Assembly (NCBI GenBank): GCA_963824595.1
Contig: CAWGPY010000001.1
Span: forward strand, 496,001-560,000
Direction: 5' to 3'
Length of the DNA: 64,000 nucleotides
DNA from: Cybelea sp963824595
GTDB lineage: Bacteria; Vulcanimicrobiota; Vulcanimicrobiia; Vulcanimicrobiales; Vulcanimicrobiaceae
In this document: piece after piece, positions 17,553 to 25,567 of the stretch
Position numbering within the stretch: the stretch's first letter is position 1
Layout: the number at the start of each line of letters is the position of its first letter
Program-made: the position numbers and the translations under genes
The notes under the pieces: generated by a model
What the model saw: only the letters and a program-made list of their open reading frames with translations
Databases searched by the model: none
What the model was told of the DNA's origin: nothing

Positions 17553-18841
17553 CGAGCGAGCTCGTGCGCTGCGCCCGCGCCATCGTCTCGGGCGGGGTGC
17601 GGAAAGATTACGCGTTCGCGGTGCGCGACGGCGTCATCGCCGACGCCGGCGACTTCTCCGAGGTGCGCGAGCGGGCGCGCGACCTGAGCCACCGGTCGTT
17701 TCCCGACGACCGGCTCGTCGTGCCGGGATTCGTGAACGGGCACAGTCACGCGTATCAGATCCTGCTGCGCGGCTGGGCCGACGACTTGCCGTTTGCGAAG
17801 TGGCGCAGCGACGCACTCTACCGCGTCGTGCCGCAGCTCACGGCCGGCGACGTGTACTGGACGTTCGTCGCGGCATTCTCGGAAATGCTGGCCGCGGGCA
17901 TCACCACCGTCGCCGAGTTCTTCTATTTAAACGGCGAGGGCAACGAGCGTGCGGAGGCCGCGATCCGCGCCGCGAGCGACACCGGCATCCGGTTGGTCTT
18001 CGCGCGCACGTGGATGGATGCCGGCTACGCCCCGCCGGAGTTCCGCGAGACGATCGAGACTGCGGCGGAACGTACGCGGGAACTCATGGAGTCGCATCCC
18101 GACGCGAACGTCTGCGTGGCGCCTCACTCGCTGCACGCGGCCTCGCCCGACATGATTCGCGCGGCCGCCGAGTTCGCGCGCGAGACCGGCTGCATGCTGC
18201 ACGTTCACGTCGCGGAGGCGGCCTACGAGGGACAAGCGACGCTGGAACGGTTCGGCAAGACGCCCGTTGCGCTGCTCGAGAGCCTGGGCGCGCTGGACGA
18301 ACGTACCGTCGCAATCCACGCGATTTATCTCAGCGAGGACGACGAGGCGGCGCTCGCGCGTTCGGGCGCCCGCGTGATCCACAATCCCATGACCAATCAA
18401 TATCTCGGCGACGGGATCTGCGACGTGACGAAGCTGCAGTCGCTGGGCGTCACCGTGGGCCTCGGCACCGACGCGGACGTGCGGCCGTCGCTCATTGAGG
18501 AGATGCGTGCCGCCGCGCTCCTGCAGAAGATTCGCTATCTCGACGGCGCAGCGCTCGGCGCCGCGCGGGCGTTCGCCCTGGGCACGGCGCAGGGCGCGCG
18601 GGCTCTGCGGGTGCCGGGCGGCGACCTGCTGGCCGGCGCGCCGGCCGACTACGTCGTGCTCGACGCGTCGAAAATCGATCCGTGGTCGCCGCCGCTGCCG
18701 GCGCTGATCTATCGCGGCGAGGACGCCTGGGTGCAGGCGACGTTCGCGCGCGGGCGGCGCGTCTACGTCGGCGAACCGTCGCCGCTCGCCCGGCGCGCCC
18801 GGGAAGCGCTGACGAAGGTCGCGAAACGCGTCGTTCCATGA
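17549..18841 (+). CDS. Amidohydrolase, probable formimidoylglutamate deiminase (HutF-like)
   Basis: A 430-residue member of the amidohydrolase superfamily. Metal ligands are visible in NGHSHAYQ, HVHVAEA, HAIYLSED and GLGTDADVRPS. TTVAEFFYLN and LPFAKWRSDALYRVV resemble HutF, which deaminates formimidoylglutamate to N-formylglutamate. Its place directly after hutI (ATGA overlap) supports that role. S-adenosylhomocysteine deaminase and other aminohydrolases share the fold, so the exact substrate is inferred from context. The expected partner HutG (formylglutamate hydrolase) is not in the window. Confidence 0.78.
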   Translation: MTSELVRCARAIVSGGVRKDYAFAVRDGVIADAGDFSEVRERARDLSHRSFPDDRLVVPGFVNGHSHAYQILLRGWADDLPFAKWRSDALYRVVPQLTAGDVYWTFVAAFSEMLAAGITTVAEFFYLNGEGNERAEAAIRAASDTGIRLVFARTWMDAGYAPPEFRETIETAAERTRELMESHPDANVCVAPHSLHAASPDMIRAAAEFARETGCMLHVHVAEAAYEGQATLERFGKTPVALLESLGALDERTVAIHAIYLSEDDEAALARSGARVIHNPMTNQYLGDGICDVTKLQSLGVTVGLGTDADVRPSLIEEMRAAALLQKIRYLDGAALGAARAFALGTAQGARALRVPGGDLLAGAPADYVVLDASKIDPWSPPLPALIYRGEDAWVQATFARGRRVYVGEPSPLARRAREALTKVAKRVVP

Positions 18842-18881
18842 GCACCGTTGGTGCTCGAAACGCTCGGAGGTTCAAGACGGC

Positions 18882-19217
18882 ATGCGCGCACTCGTCCTTC
18901 TCTCCATCGTCGGGGTTACGCTCGCTGGTCTCATCGCTTGCGGCGGCGGGAAATCCAGCCACTCCAACAACGCCGCCAGCGCCGGCGCTTCGCAATCGGC
19001 GCAGTCCTCGGCGCCCATGGATGGCGCCGGCGCGAACGCGCAGCCGCCCAACTGCGGCGCCGTGCAGGCGGTCTGGGTGAATCTCAAGACCAAGGTCTAT
19101 CACGAGCCGGGCGACCCGTATTACGGCAAGACCGCCCACGGCGAGTATCTCTGCCCGTCGTCGGCCAAGGCCAAGGGCTTCCGGCCCTCGGGCGGCGCCA
19201 TGACCCACCACAGCTAG
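18882..19217 (+). CDS. Small lipoprotein of unknown function
   Basis: A 111-residue protein with a lipoprotein signal: a hydrophobic start MRALVLLSIVGVTLAG, then lipobox LIAC with Cys20 as the lipidation site. A Ser/Asn/Ala-rich linker follows. The C-terminal 50 residues (CGAVQAVWVNLKTKVYHEPGDPYYGKT, then GEYLCPSSAKAKGFRP) resemble a small domain seen in various cell-surface proteins with a conserved YH..GDP.YGKT..GEYL pattern. It follows the hut operon by 40 bp and may be read through from it. Confidence 0.75.
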   Translation: MRALVLLSIVGVTLAGLIACGGGKSSHSNNAASAGASQSAQSSAPMDGAGANAQPPNCGAVQAVWVNLKTKVYHEPGDPYYGKTAHGEYLCPSSAKAKGFRPSGGAMTHHS

Positions 19218-19250
19218 CCTAGGGGCGGCGGCGCCAAGCAGGCAGGTGCG

Positions 19251-19264
19251 TGCAAGCACTTGCA
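19251..19264. promoter_or_regulatory. Operator candidate 1 (TGCAAG-ca-CTTGCA)
   Basis: A perfect 6+2+6 inverted repeat sharing half-sites with the second palindrome 30 bp downstream. It overlaps the -35 box of the candidate promoter of the efflux operon. A TetR-family regulator is encoded in that operon. Confidence 0.6.
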
Positions 19265-19289
19265 TTGGCCGCGGCTGCGATGGTAGACT
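19260..19289 (+). promoter_or_regulatory. Candidate promoter of the efflux operon
   Basis: TTGCAT (19260-19265), an 18 bp spacer and TAGACT (19284-19289) are placed between the two TGCAAG/CTTGCA palindromes. The predicted start, near 19296, lies inside the second palindrome, so a bound repressor would block initiation. Confidence 0.55.
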
Positions 19290-19293
19290 CTGC

Positions 19294-19313
19294 GTGCAAG
19301 TACCCACTTGCAC
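19294..19313. promoter_or_regulatory. Operator candidate 2 (GTGCAAGT-accc-ACTTGCAC)
   Basis: A perfect 8+4+8 inverted repeat just downstream of the -10 box. Size and symmetry fit TetR-family operators. Autoregulation by the TetR protein at 20295-20918 is inferred. Confidence 0.65.
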
Positions 19314-19351
19314 AACGAGCGAAGTCGTAACGCGAGGCGCCGCAGCGAAGC

Positions 19352-19630
19352 ATGGAGTCTATCGTCATCGAGTATCGTCCCGAACCATCGCGGGCGATTG
19401 AGGCTGCCGTTTTGGCGGCCGCGCAGACCGGAGCGCGGGTCGTGCTCGACCTCGGCGCACTCGAAAGCCTCGACACCGACGGGGTGCGATGCTTGATCGG
19501 CCTGCTGCGCGCGACGCGCGGTGCGGGCGGCGAACTTGCGCTGCGAACGAACCGCGCCGAAGTGCTGCGCACCCTCTCCGTCACCGGGCTCGACAAGCTC
19601 TTTCCGCTCGTCGAAGCCCAGGCAGCGTAG
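19352..19630 (+). CDS. STAS-domain protein (anti-sigma factor antagonist type)
   Basis: A 92-residue single STAS domain. The core ARVVLDLGALESLDTDGVRCLIGLLRATR matches the anti-anti-sigma signature; where SpoIIAA-type proteins have the phosphorylatable Ser in DSSG, this has D-T-D-G, so Thr may be the acceptor or phosphorylation may be absent. Standalone STAS proteins of this kind also assist lipid transport (MlaB). It is the first gene of the efflux operon, 2 bp before the LolA-like gene. Confidence 0.78.
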   Translation: MESIVIEYRPEPSRAIEAAVLAAAQTGARVVLDLGALESLDTDGVRCLIGLLRATRGAGGELALRTNRAEVLRTLSVTGLDKLFPLVEAQAA

Positions 19631-19632
19631 CG

Positions 19633-20298
19633 ATGCGGGGTCTCGCAGTCGCCCTCGGCGCTGCCGCGCTCTGCACCGCTCCGTGCGCAGCAGGGCAGGC
19701 GGTTTCCGCAACCAACGCGGCGCCGCTCGACGCGCGCACGGTCGTCGCCCGCATGGCCGACCGCAATCCGACGCTGCGATCGTTTCGCGCGCGAGTTCAC
19801 GTTGACGTGCGGATGCTGAACTTTCCCTATCTCGCGCCGAAGCTCGACGGCACGACCTACTTCAAGCGCCCCGACTACTACGTGGTCGTCTTCGATCGGA
19901 TGCCGAGCTACGCGCGCGGCTTCGGCCGGCTCTTCGACGACGTCGGCAGCCCGCGGGCGTGGGAGAAGAACCAGAACATCGTCACCGACGGCATGGTATG
20001 GCTCGACGGCCGGCCTACGATCGTGCTGCGCCTGACCAAGAAGATTCATAGCGACATTCTCGACCACACGCTCGCATACGTCGATTCCTACAGCTACGCG
20101 CTGCTGCGGATGGAGTGGTACTACACGAACGGCGGCAAGATCACGATGTCAGAGTGGTATCGCACGCAGGGCGCCTACTCGGTGCTCGCACAGCAGCACG
20201 CCACGATCGACATTCCGCACGTGCGCGCCGTCGCCGACGCGACCTACGGCGACTACCAGGCGAACGTTCCGGTCGCTGCGAGCGACGACGCGCCGTGA
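19633..20298 (+). CDS. LolA/outer-membrane lipoprotein-sorting-like periplasmic protein
   Basis: A 221-residue protein with a signal peptide (MRGLAVALGAAALCTAPCAAGQA). The mature part has the pattern of LolA/LolB-fold proteins: an early helix ARTVVARMADRNPTLRSFRARVHVDV, then repeated beta-strands (YFKRPDYYVVVFDRMP, YALLRMEWYYTNGGKITMSEWY). Such folds bind lipids or lipoproteins in the periplasm. ATG 19633 follows the STAS stop by 2 bp and the stop overlaps the tetR-type gene (GTGA), so it belongs to the efflux operon. Family placement is by pattern only. Confidence 0.65.
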   Translation: MRGLAVALGAAALCTAPCAAGQAVSATNAAPLDARTVVARMADRNPTLRSFRARVHVDVRMLNFPYLAPKLDGTTYFKRPDYYVVVFDRMPSYARGFGRLFDDVGSPRAWEKNQNIVTDGMVWLDGRPTIVLRLTKKIHSDILDHTLAYVDSYSYALLRMEWYYTNGGKITMSEWYRTQGAYSVLAQQHATIDIPHVRAVADATYGDYQANVPVAASDDAP

Positions 20299-20918
20299 TC
20301 GAGACTCGCCGCCCCGGCGAAGGGGTCCGCTCCGCCTCGCCGGAGGAGACCCGCGAACGCATACTGATCGCGGCGCGCGAGGTGATCGGCCGCAAGGGCA
20401 AGCGCGGCGCGACGACGCGCGAGATCGCCGACGTGGCGGGCGTCAACGAGGCGACGCTGTTCCGCCACTTCGGCACCAAGGAGGCGCTGCTGGTCGCATG
20501 CGCGCAGCACTTCTGCGGCCACCTGCAGCTCGCCGGGGTTGCCGCGCAGCTCACGGGGGAACTCGCCGACGATCTGCTCGTGATCGCGCGCATGATGTTC
20601 GACCGCTTCGAGTCGCTGCAGGACATGATTCGCTGGTCGCTGGTCGAGCAGGAGTACGAAAAGGACATCTTCGCGCAGACTGCGTGGCGTCCGCAGCTCG
20701 CGATCCTGACGGTGCTGACCGAGTTCATGCAGCGCCGCATCGACGCCGGCGAACTCCGCGGCGACGGCCAGCGCCTCGCCATGGTCTTTCTGGGGCTCAT
20801 CTTCATGCACGCCCTCGGTCGCAGGAAGTTTCCCGACTCGTCCCTGCATCGGGGCCGGCCCGATGAGGCGTTGCGGTTTTATATCGACGTCTTTCTCAAT
20901 GGAGTAAGGAACCAGTAA
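20295..20918 (+). CDS. TetR/AcrR family transcriptional regulator
   Basis: A 207-residue repressor. The N-terminal DNA-binding domain (about residues 18-65) has the hallmark TREIADVAGVNEATLFRHFGTKEALL, with ETRERILIAAREVI as helix 1. The remainder is an all-helical ligand-binding domain. The GTG start overlaps the upstream stop, and its own stop overlaps the emrA-like start (TAATG). It probably controls this operon through the two palindromes at 19251-19313 and responds to an efflux substrate. Confidence 0.9.
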   Translation: MIETRRPGEGVRSASPEETRERILIAAREVIGRKGKRGATTREIADVAGVNEATLFRHFGTKEALLVACAQHFCGHLQLAGVAAQLTGELADDLLVIARMMFDRFESLQDMIRWSLVEQEYEKDIFAQTAWRPQLAILTVLTEFMQRRIDAGELRGDGQRLAMVFLGLIFMHALGRRKFPDSSLHRGRPDEALRFYIDVFLNGVRNQ

Positions 20919-22195
20919 TGGATACGCGAGAGCTGGATCAGCAAAAAGCGGTCACCGAACGGAAGAGCAACGGCCCGGGGCGGGCCGCGGCCGACGATTC
21001 GGACGACCTCGACGCCGGCGAGTCGCGCGGGCGGCCGCGCAAGCGGCTGCTCTTCCTCATCGGCGCTGCCGTCGTCATCGTGCTGGCGCTCGTTTGGGGC
21101 GTCCCGTGGCTGACCTACATGCTGTCGCACGAAGGCACCGACGACGCGCACGTGGGGGCCGACGAGGTCGCGGTGACCAGCAAGATTCCCGAGCGCATCA
21201 CGCAGATTCTGGTCGACACGAACCAGCCGGTTCATCGCGGGCAGCTCCTGATCGTGCTCGACGACAAGGACGAGCTGGCCAAGCTGCGGCAGGCGCGCGC
21301 GCAGTACGACCTCGCGATGGCGAATCAGCGGGCGACGACGGAGCAGGGCCAGGGCGGCGTTTCGCAGGCCAGCGGCGCGATCGCCAACGTATCGGCGCAG
21401 GTGCCGGCCGCCCAAGACCTCGTGGCGCAAGCGACGGCGCAGATGCACGCAGCGCAGGCGCAGGTGCCGGCGGCCCAACAGGCCTACGCCAAGGCGCAGG
21501 CCGACTACAATCGCGTCAGCTCGCTGGTGAGCACCGGCGACGTCGCCTCGCAGCAGCTCGACGCCGTGCGCGCGCAGTCGGCGGGCGCGGCCGCGCAGCT
21601 GCGTGCGGCACAAGACCAAGTGGGCGTGGCGGAGGCCGCGGTGGCCGCGGCGCAGGCGCGCGTCGCCGCCTCGCAAGCCGGCGTCTCCGAGGCGACCGGC
21701 GCGCTGACCACGGCGCGCGGCAAGCTTGCGCAGGCGTCGGATCCGAGTCAAGCCGAGGCCGCCGCCGCGCAGCTGTATCTGGCGAAGCAGGCATTGAGCT
21801 ACACCCACATCTATTCGCCGATCGACGGGTACGTGGGCGAGAAGAGCGCCGAGGTCGGCCAGACGATCGGCGCCGGAATAACGCTCATGACGATCGTGCC
21901 CCACCGCATCTTCATCACCGCGAACTACAAAGAGACGCAGATGGGCAAGATGCGCGTCGGGCAGAAGGTCGACATCAAGGTCGACGCCTACAAGGGCGTC
22001 ACGTTCCACGGGCACGTCGCCTCGATCAACCCGGCGTCGGAGAACACCTACGCGCTGGTGCCGGCGCAGAACGCCAGCGGAAACTTCGTCAAGGTGACCC
22101 AGCGCATTCCGGTGCGCATCGAAGTGGACGACCCGCGGTCCGACATGCCGCTGCGGCCGGGGATGAGCGTCGAAACCTACGTCAACGTGAAATAG
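20918..22195 (+). CDS. EmrA/HlyD-type membrane fusion (periplasmic adaptor) protein
   Basis: A 425-residue adaptor. A charged cytoplasmic tail (1-42) precedes one membrane segment (about 44-68, LLFLIGAAVVIVLALVWGVPWL). Then come a biotinyl-lipoyl-like half domain (TSKIPERITQILVDTNQPVHRGQLLIVLDD), a long Ala/Gln-rich coiled-coil hairpin (about 120-285) and the second lipoyl half plus beta-barrel (SPIDGYVGEKSAEVGQTI). It links the inner-membrane transporter to TolC. The downstream MFS gene begins 3 bp later, the classic emrAB arrangement. Confidence 0.93.
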   Translation: MDTRELDQQKAVTERKSNGPGRAAADDSDDLDAGESRGRPRKRLLFLIGAAVVIVLALVWGVPWLTYMLSHEGTDDAHVGADEVAVTSKIPERITQILVDTNQPVHRGQLLIVLDDKDELAKLRQARAQYDLAMANQRATTEQGQGGVSQASGAIANVSAQVPAAQDLVAQATAQMHAAQAQVPAAQQAYAKAQADYNRVSSLVSTGDVASQQLDAVRAQSAGAAAQLRAAQDQVGVAEAAVAAAQARVAASQAGVSEATGALTTARGKLAQASDPSQAEAAAAQLYLAKQALSYTHIYSPIDGYVGEKSAEVGQTIGAGITLMTIVPHRIFITANYKETQMGKMRVGQKVDIKVDAYKGVTFHGHVASINPASENTYALVPAQNASGNFVKVTQRIPVRIEVDDPRSDMPLRPGMSVETYVNVK

Positions 22196-22198
22196 CGC

Positions 22199-23740
22199 GT
22201 GTTTCGCAGCGAGTACGAAAGCCCGGTCGTCGAGCACGGATGGCGCAGGGCCATCATCAGCATTGCGGTCATCACCGCAACGCTGCTCGAGATCATCGAC
22301 GTCACCATCGTCAACGTGTCGCTGCCGAACATCCAGGGCAACTTCGGCGTCGGCGTGGACCTGGGCGCGTGGGTCGTCACGGCCTATCTCATCGCCAACG
22401 TCGTCGTGATTCCGCTCAACCCGTGGTTTGCGGCGCGGTTCGGCCGCCGCCAGTACTTCTTCACGTCGATCGTGATCTTCACGATCGCCTCGCTGATGTG
22501 CGGCCTCTCCAACAGCCTCGGGCAGCTCGTCTTCTGGCGGCTGGTCCAGGGCCTGGGCGGCGGCGGCCTCATCGCGACGTCGCAGGCGATTCTCCGCGAC
22601 ACGTACGGCATCAAGGAGCAAGGCAAGGCGCAGGGCGTGTTCGCGATGGGCGTGATCGTCGGCCCGGCGCTGGGCCCCGTCATCGGCGGGTGGATCACCG
22701 ACAACTGGAACTGGCACTGGATCTTTTACGTCAACATCCCGATCGGCATCGTCGCTGCGACGCTGATCTGGAACTTCCTGCGCAACCCCGTCGAGGGGCA
22801 TTACCGCCGTCTCGATTGGATCGGCCTGATCCTGATGTGCATCGGGCTCGGCTCGATGCAGTTCGTGCTGGAGAACGGACAGCAGTACGACTGGTTCGAC
22901 GACGCGCGGATTCGTTGGTTTACGTTCTTATCCGTCGCGGGGCTCGCGTCGTTCGTCTGGTGGACGCTGCGCTCGCCGTTTCCGGTCGTGGATCTGCGCG
23001 TCTTGAAACTACGGCAGGTCGCTGCGGGCAGCATCCTCGGAGCCGTGCTCGGCGTAAGCCTCTACGGCTCGATCATCATTCTGCCGCAGTATCTCATCAA
23101 CTCGCTCGGGTTTACGGCGACGCTTTCCGGAGCGACGGTCATGGTCCGCGCCGGTGCCGTTTTGGTCTTCACGCCGCTCACCGCGTTCTTGGCCGGCCGC
23201 GGGCTCGTGGATCCGCGCCTGCAGGCGGCGATCGGCTTCGCCATCCTAGCGCTCTCGAACTGGATGCTGGCCAATATCACGACCCCGCTCTCGGATTTTC
23301 ATAGCTTGATCTTGCCGTTGATCCTCAGCGGCATCGGTCTCGCGCAGATCTTCGTGCCGCTCTCGGTCGCCGTCATCGGCAGCGTGCCCGACAAAGAGGT
23401 GCCCGCGACCGCGGCCTTCTTCAACCTCTCGCGCCAGATCGGGGGAAGCGTCGCCGCGGCGATCCTCATCACGCTCTTGGTGCGCGGCTTCACGATCCAT
23501 CAAACGGAGCTGGCCGCGACGCAGTCGCTGGATCGCCTTCCGACGGAACGTTACGTGCAGCTCGGCGGCGGCCAGCAGAACCGCGTGGCGATGGATCGCC
23601 TGCGGATCTTGGTCTCGGCGCAATCGGCCGTTCAATCGTACGCCGACACCTCGCGCTGGGTCGCCGTCATCACGATCGGCCTGGCCCCGCTCGTGCTCTT
23701 GCTTCGACGGCCGCGCATCGGCGTGGCCCTGGGAGAATAA
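22199..23740 (+). CDS. EmrB/QacA-type DHA2 family MFS drug exporter
   Basis: A 513-residue inner-membrane proton antiporter, the length of 14-helix DHA2 transporters. Motif A is seen as NPWFAARFGRRQYFF after helix 2, and motif C in helix 5 as GVIVGPALGPVIGGWI. The start is GTG 22199, 3 bp after the adaptor stop. With the adaptor and TolC proteins it should form a tripartite pump that moves drugs or lipophilic compounds across both membranes. Confidence 0.95.
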   Translation: MFRSEYESPVVEHGWRRAIISIAVITATLLEIIDVTIVNVSLPNIQGNFGVGVDLGAWVVTAYLIANVVVIPLNPWFAARFGRRQYFFTSIVIFTIASLMCGLSNSLGQLVFWRLVQGLGGGGLIATSQAILRDTYGIKEQGKAQGVFAMGVIVGPALGPVIGGWITDNWNWHWIFYVNIPIGIVAATLIWNFLRNPVEGHYRRLDWIGLILMCIGLGSMQFVLENGQQYDWFDDARIRWFTFLSVAGLASFVWWTLRSPFPVVDLRVLKLRQVAAGSILGAVLGVSLYGSIIILPQYLINSLGFTATLSGATVMVRAGAVLVFTPLTAFLAGRGLVDPRLQAAIGFAILALSNWMLANITTPLSDFHSLILPLILSGIGLAQIFVPLSVAVIGSVPDKEVPATAAFFNLSRQIGGSVAAAILITLLVRGFTIHQTELAATQSLDRLPTERYVQLGGGQQNRVAMDRLRILVSAQSAVQSYADTSRWVAVITIGLAPLVLLLRRPRIGVALGE

Positions 23741-23742
23741 CG

Positions 23743-25554
23743 ATGACACACACTCGTGCTCTATCCGCGTTCGTCGCCGCCGCCGCGCTGGCGGCGGCGG
23801 TGCTGCCCGTGCAGCGGCTCTCCGCACAGCCGGACGACGCGCTGCCCAAACGCGTCATCATCCCCACGGCGATCCCCACGCTGATCATGCCGCCGGTGCC
23901 GAGCGTCGCGCCGGGCTACCGCGCGCCGCAGGTTCAGCCGAGCGCCGCCCAAATCGTCGGCGTCACGCAGCAGCGTTTCGTCGGCATCTCGCTGCAGGAC
24001 GCGATCGCCATGGCGCTGCTCAAGAATCCGAACCTCGCGGTCTCCGCTTCGGATTTCCGCGTGGCCCGCTACAACATCGTCGAAGCGAAGGGCCAGTTCG
24101 ACGTGCAGCTGCACCTGCAGCCCTCGTCGAACTTCTCCGTGAATCCGCCGTCGAACTTTCTCGAAGCGGGACCCGGGGAGGTCGGGAAGTACACGCCGGG
24201 GCCGACATTTACGGAAGGACCCGGTAACATCATCCAGCACCAGTCGTCGTTCCAGTACGGCGTCGGCGGCCAGACCGTCGAGGGCGGAACGTATCAGGCC
24301 GGAATTCAGCAGAGCCGCACCTACAACAACACCATCTTCAACGCGTACAACCCCTACTATCTCGCGACGCTCAACTTGTCGGTGACGCAGCCGCTGCTCA
24401 AGAACTTCGGCACCAACGCCGCGAAGCGCCGGCTCAAGCTGGCCATGGTCAACGCCGACGCATCGACCGCGCAGAGCCTCGTGGACACGTCCAGCGCGCT
24501 CTCGCAGGTCGAGAACACGTACTGGGATCTCGTCGCGGCCTGGCGCAACGTCGTGATCCAACAAGAGGCGCTCAAGGAAGCGATCGCGCAGCAGCAGAGC
24601 AACGTGCGGCTCGCGAAGCGCGGCGAGGGCGCTCCGATCGACGCCGTCGAGTCCGAAACGCAGGTGGCCAACTTCGCCGACGGCGTGTTCTCCGCGTTCC
24701 AAGAGGTGTCGCGCCTGCAGACCGAGCTCAAGGGCCTGATCGTCGCCGATCCGGGCGATCCCATCTGGCAGGCAAACCTCGTGCCGTCCTCGTCGGTGCT
24801 GCAGCTGCCCACCGCCAACGATTTGGCGACGGTCATCGCTTTAGGCGAAGAGAACCGGCCCGAGGTCCGACAGGCGCACGACAAGCAGCTCCAGGCCGAT
24901 CTGGATCGCGCCTTCGCGCGGAATCAGTCGCTGCCGCAAGCCGACGCGCAAATCCAATACCTCAGCAACGGCTTCGCCGGATTGCTCGCACCAACGCCCG
25001 CTTTCTTGACGAACGCGTGCGTCAACAACAATAACCTGCTGGCCTGTCCGACGCCGCCGCCGCAGACGCAGGGCAAGATGGCCTTCGCCTATCACAACAT
25101 GTGGGCCGCCTACTTCCCGACGTTCAACATCGCGCTGGTCGTCGGCTACCCGATTCAGGGCAACCTCGCGCGCGGCATGCGCGGCGTGGCGAGCGAGGAG
25201 GAGACGCAGGCGAAGCTGCTGCTGCAAGGCGTCGCCGAGCGCATCGGCGCCGAGGCGCGCAACGCGGTGCAGGCTTATCAGTCGAGCCTTTCGCGGCTCT
25301 CGGCGGCGCGCAAGTCGCGCGAGGCCGCCGAGTCGGTCTACGCGAGCGAGCTGCGCAAGTTCCACAACGGCGCCTCGACGACGTTCCTCGTGCTGCAGCG
25401 CCAGGTGGAGCTGGAGCAGTCGCGCGGACTCGAGCTGCGCGCGCAGACCGATCTGAACCGGGCCGTCGTCGAGTTGCAGCGCGTCGAAGGGACGATCCTT
25501 ACCACCAACGGCGTCAATCTCAAAACCCTCGGCTCCGAGGCGCTCGCGCGCTAG
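23743..25554 (+). CDS. TolC-family outer-membrane efflux protein (first of two)
   Basis: A 603-residue outer-membrane channel with a signal peptide (MTHTRALSAFVAAAALAAAVLPVQ). Two OEP repeats of long helices are present (first ISLQDAIAMALLKNPNLAVSAS; second around ESVYASELRKFHNGASTTFLVLQRQVELEQ). Proline/glycine-rich loops and a Cys pair (ACVNNNNLLACPTPPPQ, near 425-435) are unusual for TolC. Its ATG lies 2 bp after the transporter, behind GGGAG. The following gene is a clear paralogue. Confidence 0.92.
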   Translation: MTHTRALSAFVAAAALAAAVLPVQRLSAQPDDALPKRVIIPTAIPTLIMPPVPSVAPGYRAPQVQPSAAQIVGVTQQRFVGISLQDAIAMALLKNPNLAVSASDFRVARYNIVEAKGQFDVQLHLQPSSNFSVNPPSNFLEAGPGEVGKYTPGPTFTEGPGNIIQHQSSFQYGVGGQTVEGGTYQAGIQQSRTYNNTIFNAYNPYYLATLNLSVTQPLLKNFGTNAAKRRLKLAMVNADASTAQSLVDTSSALSQVENTYWDLVAAWRNVVIQQEALKEAIAQQQSNVRLAKRGEGAPIDAVESETQVANFADGVFSAFQEVSRLQTELKGLIVADPGDPIWQANLVPSSSVLQLPTANDLATVIALGEENRPEVRQAHDKQLQADLDRAFARNQSLPQADAQIQYLSNGFAGLLAPTPAFLTNACVNNNNLLACPTPPPQTQGKMAFAYHNMWAAYFPTFNIALVVGYPIQGNLARGMRGVASEEETQAKLLLQGVAERIGAEARNAVQAYQSSLSRLSAARKSREAAESVYASELRKFHNGASTTFLVLQRQVELEQSRGLELRAQTDLNRAVVELQRVEGTILTTNGVNLKTLGSEALAR

Positions 25555-25567
25555 CACCACGTTCTCG

